From Perognathus longimembris pacificus (lineage: Eukaryota; Chordata; Mammalia; Rodentia; Heteromyidae), in NCBI RefSeq assembly GCF_023159225.1, contig NC_063173.1, positions 10,268,852-10,332,851 on the forward strand: 64,000 bases of DNA. The letters are read 5' to 3'. The number at the start of each line of letters is the position of its first letter. Position 1 is the stretch's first letter. The position numbers and the translations under genes are program-made. Below, in pieces: positions 35,346 to 46,640 of this stretch. The notes under the pieces were generated by a model that saw only the letters and a program-made list of their open reading frames with translations, did not search any database and was not told the origin of the DNA.

Positions 35346-36020
35346 AGGCAATTACAAAATGTTAGTAATTCTCAGCATTTAACAATCTGGCAAGTATTTT
35401 AGGTCTGGTTATCAATCAGCATAAGTGTCTCCTACCATCAGTTCAACTCTGGTATAGAACTATGAAACATGTGGCTTTCTGAACATTACAAAGAAATATG
35501 TATTCTTGTGATACTCAGGAAAAGCAGGTCTCAGTGGTCTTTTATTTGATTTGTTCGCATTCCTACCTGGATTTCATGATCATTTTGTTCTGCCATCCCT
35601 AACCTCTTCATAACTTGATTGCCTTTTCCTAAGAAATTGTGTATTCTCATCATGACTGGTTTTTTTTTTGGGGGGGGGATGCACTTGGTATTATACCCAT
35701 TCCCGTGAACAAACATGTATTTATCCCTCAGCAAGAGCTCCAGTGACACATCGCACAGGTTGTCTGAGGGATGAATCACCAGTGCTTAGTGCTGCCCCAA
35801 GACTTAACTAAGAAGCTCTAGCATAGTGGACAGTATCATATCAATGCATAGTTACTTATTTAGCTTCCTTCCTTCCCTGAGAAAATGCAAATCTGCATCG
35901 CATGCTAGCTTTCTTGGGTAAGCACATTTTACACATTCTCCAAGCAGAATGTTGTGCCTCACATGCAGTGCTTTCCAAACATGCAATTCGTGACACCCAT
36001 TCCCTCAGAAAGGAAGATGA
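35346..36020. other. Unassigned upstream flank
   Basis: It holds a T/G homopolymer pair at about 35,660-35,678 (TTTTTTTTTGGGGGGGGG). No gene. Confidence 0.4.
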
Positions 36021-36245
36021 GCCAATTGGTTGTGGCTCACACTTAGAATCATAGTTATGCAGGAGGCCAAGGTCTGGAGGATCACAATGTGAAGCCAGCC
36101 TGGGCACAAAAATCCATGAGCTTCTATTTCCAATTAAGCAGCAAAAAGCAGAGGTAGAAGCATTGCTGATGTGGTACAGCACTCGTAAAGCAAGCAGACT
36201 CAACTAATATGGGGCCCTGATTTCAAACCCAAGTCCCAGTTGAAT
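36021..36245 (+). mobile_element. Composite 7SL-like/ID-like SINE, diverged
   Basis: GGTTGTGGCTCACACTTAGAATC and GAAGCCAGCCTGGGCAC on the left; GCTGATGTGGTACAGC and CAAACCCAAGTCCCAG on the right. A purine-rich stretch (36,270-36,400) follows. Confidence 0.75.
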
Positions 36246-37035
36246 AGTTTTAAAAATGGAAGATAAGATCCTTAGGGAAAAAAAGGAAAACGAGGAAAGA
36301 GAGGGGAAGTCAAGTTCATACAGAGGAGGGATGGAAGGATGAAGAAGAGAAGAGGCAAAGGAAAAAGAAGGACACAGAGAAAGAATGAAGACATGAAGAA
36401 AGTAAACATCACAGACTAGAATTTTCTATCTTCAAATTGCAGCACTGTGTAATTTCAAACAAATCTTGTAATTCCTGAAGAATTTATCCTCGTGATGGTC
36501 AAACATCTGTCTGAAGGTTTAGAATTTAAGATTTAAAAATTAAGCTGATTGCCAGCCGAAAACCTCTGTTCATTATCTCTTGATATTCCAGGGACTCCCA
36601 TCTGGTTTCCATAGTGACAATAAGACTTACTTTTTCTTACTTATTTTCAGAATCTTAGAATTCGAATCCTTCCTCCATTCCTATGGCATCATTTTAAGGA
36701 AGACACTTTAAATTTAATGCACTGAAGTTAGGAAACAAAACAAAAAACCTATCACTCAATGGACTTCTCAGAGAAAGAGAAGTACACCAGAGGCAATGAG
36801 CACCAAAAAATTAATATTTAGATAAACATAATGAATAAAAACTGATTACACAGAAGAGCATAATGGCCTGGTCTCATTCCTCTGATAAAATGGAACAGGC
36901 TTCTTAGTTCCATCCATTTATGGGATCTGTAAGCCAGTAAAGGGCTAGGCAAAAAGCAACTTGGGCTGTGCTATATTGGGATCCAATTCAATATGTGGAT
37001 TCTTACAGATATTTACAAAAAATAGTCTAAATATG

Positions 37036-37300
37036 AGTCAGGTGGGCTATTGTCCTTGGTAATTCCAGCTAGTCAGGAGGTCGAGATGAGGAATATTGTG
37101 GCTCTAGGTCAGCTCCAGCATAAAACCAGAGACTGTCTCAACAAACAAGCCTCACAGTTGTGGACTCATTAGAGACTCATAGTCCAAGACACCCTGAGCA
37201 AAAAGGGAAACCACTACCTGAAAAGTAGCAAGTGGCTGAGGTGTCGCAGCGCTTGTCTACCCAGCTCTGATTTTCAAACCCTAGTACTGTCAAACGCGAA
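37036..37300 (+). mobile_element. Diverged composite SINE
   Basis: CAGGTGGGCTATTGTCC… TTCCAGCTAGTCAGGAGG on the left; GTGGCTGAGGTGTCGCAGCGC… TTTTCAAACCCTAGTAC on the right. The interior is longer than usual. Confidence 0.55.
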
Positions 37301-37319
37301 AATCTAAATATGGCCTTCC

Positions 37320-37650
37320 TGTATCAATTATGAAAGCTATAATTAGGAAAGTTCCTGAAGTGAACTCAGTGAATAACAGGATGCAGAGAGGATGGGAAAA
37401 GTGAGAGTAAGGGAGGGATTCAATCTGGCTAAAATGCTCTATACACATGTGTGGAAAATCAGGGTGCATCCACTTTGAAGAATTAGCAAGTACTAAAAAA
37501 GGTTAATGACAGGAGTGTAAAACAGGTGCTGTCCCAGATGTAGGTACTAGTAGGAGGGTGGAGGGTGAACAGCAAAGGTGAAGGAGAGTGTGGTCAAAAC
37601 ACTTTTCAAGTACATGAGTGGAAGTGGAATAATGAAACTTCATGAGATTC
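37320..37650 (+). mobile_element. Possible ancient LINE-1 3' UTR
   Basis: Purine-rich, with phrases such as GAGAGTAAGGGAGGGATTC and GGTGAAGGAGAGTG arranged like a LINE-1 tail. No firm terminus. Confidence 0.3.
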
Positions 37651-40373
37651 ATCTGGACCTGTTTTCTTCCAAACTTCCATAATCTATGAGTTCATAGAAA
37701 TATATAACATGTGTTTGTTGTTTATTACTTTTATGATTTGACGTTTCTATGAGGACATAGGAAACATTTTGTAGAAACACATAATTCTTTCACCACCATC
37801 ACTGCTTACGACATGTATGTCATATTTTAGAAACATAATAAATACTAAATGAATATAGGAATTGATGCCCTTTTATGTACTTTGATAACCTATTCATTTA
37901 TGAGAAACAAAAAGAAACAGAGACCTATTAAGACATTCACCTTAAAATAAATGAACATTTTAAATAGAAACTTAGTTTATGTATGTATATATATGTTTAT
38001 ATATGTATATATAAAAGTGTGCATATGTGTACAAACATATAAAATCAAGACTGGACTACACTCTAATATATATAAGATTAATTGACTTAATCTTCAAAAA
38101 TATCATTGGTAGCAACTAAATTGTCCTTTGAAAATTGTAGCTTAGAGATAGATTTATAGAATTTTCAGGCTAAAGGGTACCTTTTCAAAGTAGAATTTCT
38201 TTTCAGACAAAAATACATCAAACCATGTTAACTTTAAATCTCAGATTAAGGAATCTTTTTCTTTGTAGAAGTAGATCGTGAAGGTTTAATGGGATTTACT
38301 TATACTGGAAAAAAGCATTACCTTCTGAAAGTCAAATCTAACTGTATCTTCTGTAGTTGTTTTTGCTAAGTCTGGCAGCCCTATAGTTAGGCCATCTCCT
38401 TAAAGCTGTACTGTGTTCGAGGAAGCTGCTCGTTAGCTGGGAAAATGGAGTTGAAACATGGATGATGTGAGCTGGGCAGTATTCCCAGAACAAGGCATGT
38501 ACAACCTCCTCCGTAAGGACAGATTACAGTGCTCAGGAAGCCCCTGGGACCCAATTAACACTTTGAGATCAAATGTTAGGAATCAGAGTGTAGCATATAT
38601 TTGCATTCTTAAAGAAAAAGTGTACTATAGAAGTGAGGATCGAATCACAATAAAAGACCAAAAGGAAATCCTTCCAGAAATTTTGAGAAAGCCCTTTGTG
38701 CTCATCATGCTGCCTCGTAGGCCTACAGTTTGTAACATGAAAGACACTCTAACCTGCCTTAATTTCTTATGGTAGATTTCAAAGAGATATCATCAAAAAG
38801 CAACATCCAGACTAATACAACATAGCCATTGATAACTTTTTAAGGCATGAACGCAGCAGCAGATGAAGCCTCTGGCAGTTTCTATGAAAATAACTTTGAT
38901 TAAAGTAATCTGAATAACAGCAGAATATCTAAAAACAGCAAACAGCCTTGCTTTTCTCAGCATTTCTGACAACTAGTCCAGTGCCTGCTACTGATTTCAT
39001 ATGCAAAAAACAAGATTTTTAGAATAAATGAATGCCTCCTCACCCCCTTCATCCTCTCTGCTTTAATTTCACTTTATCTATCTCTTGACCTACTTTTTTC
39101 CTTGTGCTAACTGGGGATCCTTAGCCAGGACCACACTTACACAGGCTATGGGAAATTACCAAGTTGTAGAGCTTTCCTCAGAGAGAAAACATGACGAAAA
39201 TCTCTGCCTAAAGGAAACAAAAGAAATAGCAATGTTACACTGGCTTGGAGCGACCATGGCCCTCTGGAGAAGCAGTCAGGAATGGGCAAAGGTGACCCTT
39301 CATGCCAGATAATTTAAGGTATTCTAGTCCTGTACGGTCTGCTGCTGCCTGGAAGAATAGCAAGCCTACTATTTTCCCCCATCTATATAATTAGACTAAA
39401 GATGAAACATTTTGAATTGTGGGCCATATGTACTGGCTTTCTCAGATTCATGCTGGGATGTTTATGTGCTGTGGTAAGTGTGACATAAAGGGATAGAGAA
39501 AGAATCTCATAGAGTGAGTGAGATCTATTGACACCAGGATAGGGCAATTCCAGTATGAATTACAACCCTAAGAGCATCCCTGCCCCAAAGAAGAAACAAA
39601 TGATTAAGACGCAATTCCCAAAAACGGAAAAGGAAATCAATAGCTCTGATTTAAAAAGGAGTATAGGAAAATCCTCCTGCATCGGTCACACAATGAATGC
39701 TTGAATATTTCAGTGTGTCTGGAATGATTGTAGTCTACCATTTGAGTATCCCAAAGAAAGTCTAGGATAACAAAACTAATTGGAGTGTGTGTTTTTCTAA
39801 TGATGAACCCAAATTAAATATATGTACCTAAGTGGTAAGGAAAGATTTTTACTGTGCAACTGATTTCAAGGTGTTACCTTTCAATAGAAACTTTTCTGAA
39901 AGACAGCTCATTCTACACTCTGTGTGTCTGGATTCATATTGACTAGCTTACTATTGCACCTGCTATGCCATTTTTTCAAAAAGTAAGTAGGCTAATGTGA
40001 GAAAAGTAAGGTCCTTCCTGTTTTCTTGTGTCTTTTCTGATATAATTGAATTGTATATGTGTTCTGTATTGGAAAAATGGAGTCTACCATGTTAACCAGT
40101 ATCCTGCATCGAAGGTTTTCTTTATCAATATGACTAGGGTATATTCACTAATTCATTACTATTACTTATTTGTGTATGCACACTGTAATTGATAACTAGT
40201 AAACAAGTTGATACACATGTATCAGAACTACTATTTATGGTGAACACATAATTGCACAAAACCCTGAGTACTATCTAGAATATATTCGAAGAGACTTTCA
40301 ATCATTATTCTAAATGATATATGAACCTAAAATTCCTTCCACAGTGGATATTCTGGTATTGCATCAGGAATGT
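37651..40373. other. Long repeat-poor upstream block
   Basis: About 2.7 kb with only a small AT/TG tract near 37,980-38,030. An ATG-led 105-codon frame at 38,458-38,775 (plus) has no recognisable domain, and a frame of that length is expected by chance. I see no exon with convincing splice sites. Confidence 0.35.
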
Positions 40374-40405
40374 GTGTGTGTGCGTGCGTGTGTGTGTGTG
40401 TGTGT
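40374..40405 (+). repeat. (TG)n microsatellite with CG variants
   Basis: About 15 units, interrupted by GCGTGCG. Confidence 0.9.
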
Positions 40406-40885
40406 ATTTAGAATTTCATCTGTTTTCCTAATAAATGCATACTTCATTTTCAAGATTACCTTGCTTCCAGACCATTCATTACACGGTGTGACATCACATT
40501 TGTAAGCTGAGCAAACATAAAAGGAAAAATGTTATATCTGCTGAGTTTTAATTTGCATTTCTTAGGTAATAACTCAAAATAATATTTTATCTGTATTTTC
40601 TCATTTATTTTGTTTCTTTCAAATTTACTCCATTTTCCAGCTTGATTACTATTCTTTATATAAGAGAAAAAGTAGCTGTCACCATCAGTTTGATAATAAA
40701 AATTTGAAAAAAAAAAAGTAGCTGTCACCTGAGTTGAAATTATTTTTCTAGTTCCTCGTGTACATTTTTACTTTGTTGATATTGTTTATTAAATATTTTT
40801 TAATTTAAGAAATGAAAACTAACATTTTATAGGACTTCTGGATGTTTTTCTCTTATTTGTGATTGACTAATATCAACAAATTTCA

Positions 40886-40999
40886 GATGGGCACCAGTGG
40901 TTGCCTATAATCCTAGCTACTCAGAAGGCTGAGAACTTACAGTCATAGTTTGAAGCCAGCCTTAGCAGGAATGTCCATGAGATTCTTACCTTTAATTAA

Positions 41000-41042
<43 letters not shown>
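40886..41042 (+). mobile_element. Composite SINE left half ending in a CA microsatellite
   Basis: GATGGGCACCAGTGGTTGCC to CTTACCTTTAATTAACTA. The ID-like half is absent and replaced by about 20 CA units (41,002-41,042). Confidence 0.8.
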
Positions 41043-41044
<2 letters not shown>

Positions 41045-41580
41045 TTTCCTGATTTTAAATAGAAAATATTATGTTGTTATTCAAGAGTTCATCTAGACTG
41101 TTTGTTTCTGATTCTATAGATGTTTCACTATTCTGTGCATTGTACTCAACTACAGCAGCGTTAACTAATTGTTTTCATTCATGCAAAAATTCTGTCCAGT
41201 GGAGACACAACAGGAACAACAGTAGAAAACAATTCTTGCACTATTTGCATATTTATTTCCATGTTTCGCCTCTGACTAGAATTCATTTTTGATAGACTTT
41301 TAACTTCATTATTTTACCTAGAAATTAAATGAATTAAAGATTTGGTCTAAGTATATTCTATTTAATAAAGTAACAGCATTTTCCCATTATTTTATTCTAA
41401 TGCTTTGGTAGTTTCTATGGTGTTTCTGTTTTAACCTTCGAGTTTCAGTTAATAGTAGTGAAACCAGTTACACATTCACTTACTATCTATCTAGTTAGTC
41501 CAGCAGAAAATTAAATAATCTGTCTTTGCTCTACTGATCTGAAAACAAATATCCAGTTCTAGATGAATCTGTTGTTACAA
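41043..41580. other. Unassigned upstream flank
   Basis: No repeat or gene recognised. Confidence 0.35.
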
Positions 41581-41772
41581 CAATGGTTTTCAATTAAGGG
41601 ACATTTACCCCTTGGGAAGTATTTGGAAATGCCTGGGAATATTTTTGGTTGTCACAACTTGGAGTGTTACTGGCAATTTTGATGAAAGGCCAGGGATGTC
41701 CCTGAAGATTCTACAGCTCCCAACTAAAAGAACCATCTGTTCCCAAAAGATTACCAATACTGAGATTTTCCC
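41581..41772 (+). mobile_element. MER5A-like hAT DNA transposon fossil
   Basis: CAATGGTTTTCAATTAAGGG, then GGAAATGCCTGGGAATATTTTTGGTTGTCACAAC and GGCCAGGGATG, matches MER5A in order at near full length (about 190 bp). Confidence 0.85.
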
Positions 41773-41949
41773 ATATTCTAGTTACTCACTAGAGTTCTAA
41801 ATGTTGTATTCTAGTATACTAGTTGTTGGTTTATAACATGCATTTAACTCTTAATAGTAACTACTATACATTTTTGATATATTTCCAGGAGTTTTTCAGT
41901 TATACCTAGTTGTTCATTTTATGAAAAAAAAATCTAAAAATACATTTCC

Positions 41950-42168
41950 CAGCTGAGCTTATTCTCATTATGGACTCATGCCTGTTATCTAAAATACCAA
42001 GGAGGCAGATATTGCAAGGGGAGGCAGAGTTCAAGGCTGGCCTGGGCAAAATGCACAGACTTCCCTCAAAAGTCAATAGCGAAAAGGGGCTGGAGTCACA
42101 GCTCAAGCAGAACACTTGCCTAGCAAGTACAAAGTCCAGAGTTCAAACCCCAGTACTTCCAAAATGTG
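41950..42168 (+). mobile_element. B1-like plus ID-like SINE (B1-dID type), diverged
   Basis: The left part ends AGGCTGGCCTGGGCAAAATG. The right part starts GGGGCTGGAGTCACAGCTC and ends GTTCAAACCCCAGTACTTCC. This is the older B1-then-ID order found widely in the squirrel-related rodents. Confidence 0.6.
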
Positions 42169-42357
42169 TGTGTGCGTTCATGTCCACATTCCATATCCCC
42201 TTATCACCAAAGGGGATGAGTTTTAAGCAAATGAGGCCAAGATGATGTTTGTGTTTTAAGGCTTCCCATTTCAGAGCACTGCATCTCCAAAGCTTTTGCA
42301 TCTCTGGAATCTTCTATTTTTTATTATACTTATTTTTAAAATTTATTACTTTTTGAG

Positions 42358-42561
42358 GGCTGGGAATATGGCCTAGTGGCAAGAGTGCTTGCCTCCTACA
42401 CATGAAGCTCTCTGTTCAATTCCCCAGCACCACATATATGGAAAATGGCCAGAAGGGGCGCTGTGGCTCAGGTGGCAGAGTGCTAGCCTTGAGCCGGAAG
42501 AAGCCAGGGATGGTGCTCAGGCCGGCCCTGAGTCTAAGACCCAGAACTGGCCAAAAAAAAG
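42358..42561 (+). mobile_element. ID-like dimeric SINE with 10-bp duplication
   Basis: Both tRNA-like units are present and an A8 tail ends it. ACTTTTTGAG flanks it at 42,348-42,357 and 42,562-42,571. A small CGGCC insertion lies in the right unit. Confidence 0.92.
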
Positions 42562-42620
42562 ACTTTTTGAGTTTTATTTAAATGGGAAATTGTTTGAAAC
42601 GAGGTAATTTCTCCAATTTT

Positions 42621-42825
42621 TTTTTTTTTTTTGGCTAGTCCTAGGGCTTGGACTCAGGGCCTGAGCACTGTCCCTGGCTTCTTTTGCTCAAGGCTAGCTC
42701 TCTGCCACTTGAGCCACAGCGCCACTTCTGGCCATTTTCTGTATATGTGGTGCTGGGGAATTGAACCCAGGGCCTCATGTATATGAGGCAAGCACTCTTG
42801 CCACTAGGCCATATCCCCAGCCCCA
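42621..42825 (-). mobile_element. ID-like dimeric SINE, inverted, with 16-bp duplication
   Basis: A long T run starts the reversed copy and CATATCCCCAGCCCC ends it. TAATTTCTCCAATTTT is duplicated exactly at 42,605-42,620 and 42,826-42,841. Confidence 0.95.
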
Positions 42826-42892
42826 TAATTTCTCCAATTTTCAACTTAATAAATTCCCTATCATCTTTAGACTTTAAAAGATTATCTTTACG

Positions 42893-43078
42893 TAGTTGTA
42901 TGAAGTGATTTCAATTCAACTTGTCCATTTGTGAGTACAGCACACTATCTTCATGAATGTCACCCCTTCCCTCCTAACCCTATCAATTCCTTCAATCTTC
43001 CTAGCTCATTTAGACATAAACCCATTGCACATCATGTTTCTTTTTAAAGCATTCTCCCATCCTTCCTCTCTTAATTTT
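42893..43078 (-). mobile_element. LINE-1 3' UTR end (second lineage), reversed
   Basis: TAGTTGTATGAAGTGATTTC…ACACTATCTTCATGAATGTCACCCC, then a pyrimidine-rich block. Diverged. Confidence 0.55.
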
Positions 43079-43587
43079 TAAATTAAAAAGATTTGGGAAA
43101 TTTTTATTTGCCTTTATATAATTATGAGATCTCTAGGACATGAGAATCTGTATCTTTTATCATTTTTATACATTTGTATTCTTTCATTATTTTCAATTGC
43201 ATTTCTCATAATTCATACATAATATAGTAAAACAAAGAAAATAAGTGTGTTTATTTGTTTCTTGTTTTAATGAGGACATTACTTTGCAGAAAGCATGGTG
43301 CACCTTAATCATTGCTAGTTTTTAAAAAAATAAACATAGAAAACTGCAATACTTTTGGAGATTACTGTCTTTCTCTACCCTTGGTAAAATTTGTACTAGA
43401 TTGCTCAATAATAGAACATTCTTTTATTCCTAAAATAAACTTCATCGTTTAGTGAGTTGATAGGCTATTAATGCTGCCTGGGTTTAGTTTATCAATATTG
43501 TATTTAAGATGTTTGTATCAATAGTAATATATTCTAGTTTGCTAAGCACTTTAAACTCTTACATTATAAAATATACAATCACATTTT
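43079..43587. other. Unassigned AT-rich flank
   Basis: No nameable feature. Confidence 0.35.
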
Positions 43588-43807
43588 GTTTGCTTGTTTG
43601 TTTGTTTGTTTTGCCAGTCCTGGGGCTTTGACTCGGTTGGGGCTTGAGCACTATCCATGGCTTCTTTTTACTCAAGGCTAGCACTCTGCCACTTGAGCCA
43701 CAGCACCACTTCTGGCCGTTTTCTATATATGTGGTGCTGGGGAATTGAACCCAGGGCTTCATGTATACAATGCAAGCACTCTTGCCACTAGGCCATATTC
43801 CCAGCCC
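43588..43807 (-). mobile_element. ID-like dimeric SINE with 13-bp duplication
   Basis: The head is a (GTTT)n tract, meaning an (AAAC)n tail. ACAATCACATTTT is duplicated exactly at 43,575-43,587 and 43,808-43,820. Confidence 0.95.
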
Positions 43808-44057
43808 ACAATCACATTTTATGCTGTGGTAAAATCTGTATAGCATAAATAGTTCCTCCTATTTTTAAGTTTTCAGCTCAATGGCACTACAGATACTGAA
43901 ATTTTGAGCTACATTATCTTTTTTTGTACTATACAATGTTGTTATCATAACTCGAATGGAACGCTTTCAGCTAGGTGCTGTTACTTTATTTTTATTACTT
44001 TCTGGAGTGATTTTCTTTATTTTATTCTTTTTTGTGTGCTGGTAATGGACCTTCTTC

Positions 44058-44680
44058 TTTTTAAAAATTTATTGTCAAGGTGATGTACAGGGGGTTTACA
44101 GTTGCATAAGTAAGGAAAGGAGTCCATTTCTTATCTAATATTGTTCCCCCTCCCCCTTTTTCTCCCACTCTCCTCTCTCCTCCCCTCCTCCCAAGTTGTA
44201 AAGTTCATTTCTAACATAGTGTGCTGGTGAGTATCGTTGTTGCATTGGTTCACCCTTTGTCCTTTGTCTCTCCATTTCTCTAGTAATTGTGATTAGCATC
44301 ATTTTATATGGCCATATGTACATAGCTATCGAGCTATTGTGACCCTCTGCTGGGATTATCCTAGACATATACTAACTATCACATATGAGGGCAAATGGAC
44401 AGCATATGTGTCTTTGGAGCTGGTTTACTTCACTTGATATGATTTTTTTCAAAGTTTTTCCATTTCTTCACAAATGGGGCAATGCCATTCTTTCTGATGG
44501 AAGCATAGAATTCCATTGTGTACACATACCACATTTACTTGATCCATTCATCCACTGAGGGATATCCAGGTTGATTCCATGTCTTGGCTGTGGTAAACAA
44601 TGCTGTAATGAACATAGTTGTTCTGATAGTTTTAGTATGATCTTGTTTGTTATCATGTGGGTAAATGCCCAGGAGTGGGG
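44058..44680 (-). mobile_element. LINE-1 3' end including ORF2 C-terminal coding remnant
   Basis: The terminal box ATTTATTGTCAAGGTGATGTACAG is followed by a C/T-rich 3' UTR block. From about 44,400 it reads as the decayed end of ORF2, reversed (AAATGGGGCAATGCCATTC…, ATTCCATTGTGTACACATACC, …GGTAAATGCCCAGGAGTGG). Confidence 0.85.
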
Positions 44681-45224
44681 TGGAGCATCAAGAGCTTGCA
44701 ATTCCAAGAAAACTAGCAATAGACACATAGATAGATGGATACATAGATGGACAAATAAACACATAAAGATACATAGATACTGATACATGCCTACAAACAC
44801 AAGACAAATAGATGGATATATACAGACTATGTAGAAATTTAGAATTCTTATATTGTGTCTTTACAGAGCATTCTAGTTCTCATCCTATAGTGATTTTTTT
44901 TAATTTACAAACCCTCCGATGTACCAGGTATGCTTATTTCATAAACAATAATGTGAATGTCAGTAAATGACTGAAGTGCATTTAGGAATTTGATGACAAC
45001 TGAAGTCAGGTAAACGTACTTACTGACTTACTCCTTTAGGGTTCAGTTTGAATTATCATTTCATTAGTCATAATAGTTTGGGTTATGTCAATGAACAATA
45101 ACCATACTCTATTTATACTCTTAAAATTACAATACAATTAACAATTGCATTGCTACTTACTTGTCCATGTATGTTTCTCCTGCTAGGTTAAAGTGCATGA
45201 AGACCAATAGTGTGACTCTGGGTA
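44681..45224. other. Unassigned flank with a degenerate ATAG/ACAT tract
   Basis: Imperfect GATA-like units lie at about 44,728-44,825. Confidence 0.4.
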
Positions 45225-45500
45225 ATATAGAAAATATATGTAAGCATTAATAATTGTATGAATACAATAATTATATCATTAATATAATAATTACACTGAT
45301 AGTATAACAATTACTACCCACAAATACTAGTGTTAAAATATCATTAATTTAATATAATTAATATTTAACAAATAATATATGATGAATACATTAGTTAATA
45401 TAGTTATTAAATAATAGTTTTTATTAATAATTATCGATATAATATTCAATTGATATTATAATTATATCATTAATTATTTTTCAATATTATGTATCTAAAT
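45225..45500. other. Very AT-rich block (possible matrix attachment region)
   Basis: Almost entirely A and T, with repeated ATTAAT, AATAAT and ATATTAAT steps. These are unwinding-prone features typical of matrix attachment regions. Confidence 0.4.
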
Positions 45501-46180
45501 TAGTATCACTAAATAAATGAAACATCCATGATCCATAAGAAATGTGTAGTAAGTTATATATTTTAATCCTAAAAGCCATGATACTTAGGATACATTTGAT
45601 ACTCTGTGAAGCATATTTGAACTCATTCCATAAGAATTTATTATACTTTCCTTGTTGCAGCATTGAGTCTGAAGATTGTGAGTGTATTGAGAAGTAAACA
45701 TTGCAGTTATCTAGAGATAACTAATTGCAGATCTAATTAACACCAGAGTGATGGGAAAATTCTTTCTTGCCTCCTGAAACAGCATTGAATTACAGCAAGA
45801 CCACAAAGGCGGGATGAAAGCACATTGGGCTTGTCTGTCTTGGTCTGTGTGTTGGAAGAAATGAAGAATGAGATTGGTTAATTTCATTCCATTAACAATA
45901 TTGGTTATTTCTTATAAGAATGGCTAAGGTCTAAATTAAATATAAAAATTACACCATGTGAAACTAAGGCTGGTTGAGATTGTTTTGGGAATGTATATGG
46001 GGAGATAACAGAGAGTCAGGGGACAGAAGGCTGGTCAAGGAACATTGTATTCATACTTAAGTGAACATGTCCAAAAAATGCCCTCTGTACAACTTGTCCA
46101 CCCCTTTATTCATTCCTCCATTTTCTTCCTTCTTTCCTTTTTATCATCCTTTCTCCCATCCTTTCTTCTCTCTTTCCTTC
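45501..46180. other. Unassigned upstream flank
   Basis: Nothing recognised before a pyrimidine-rich approach to the next SINE. Confidence 0.35.
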
Positions 46181-46377
46181 TTTTTTTTTCCAGTCCTGGG
46201 ACTTGAACTCAGGGCCTGAGCACTGTCCCTAGCTTCTTTTTGCTCAAGGCTAGTGCTCTACAGATTGAACCACAGCTCCACTTATGGCTTTTTCTGTTTA
46301 TGTGGTGTTGAGGAATTGAGCCTGGGGCTTCATGCATGCTAGGCAAGCACTCTGCCGCGAAGCCACATCTCCAGTCC
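46181..46377 (-). mobile_element. ID-like dimeric SINE
   Basis: Reversed copy: CCAGTCCTGGGACTTGAACTC… TTGAACCACAGCTCCAC … TGAGCCTGGGGCTTCATGC … CCACATCTCCAGTCCC. Moderately diverged. Confidence 0.88.
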
Positions 46378-46640
46378 CTCTACATTTCTTTTGTTCTTGC
46401 CTTTTTTCTTTCTGTGTGCCTCCTTCTTGCCTGTCTGCTTGCCTGCTTTCCATCCTTCTTTACCTCCCTTCCTCCTCCTTCCTTCCTTGCTTCCTTATCT
46501 TCTTGCAGTACTTTCTTCATTCCTTCTTTCTTTCCTTCCAGTTGGTTCTTTTCTTTTCTCACTTCCTTATTTCTTTCCATGCATTCTTCTTTATTCTTTC
46601 TTCCCTTTCCTTCTCTCTGTATGCTTCACTTCATTTTATG
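46378..46640 (+). repeat. Pyrimidine-rich (TTCC/TTCT)n low-complexity tract
   Basis: About 260 bp that is overwhelmingly C and T on the plus strand. Overlapping open frames in it are compositional artefacts. Confidence 0.85.

Noticed and set aside
38458..38775. 105-aa ATG-led plus-strand frame in repeat-poor flank
   Set aside because: No domain, no signal peptide and no splice context. Within chance expectation, though a transcript check would be simple.
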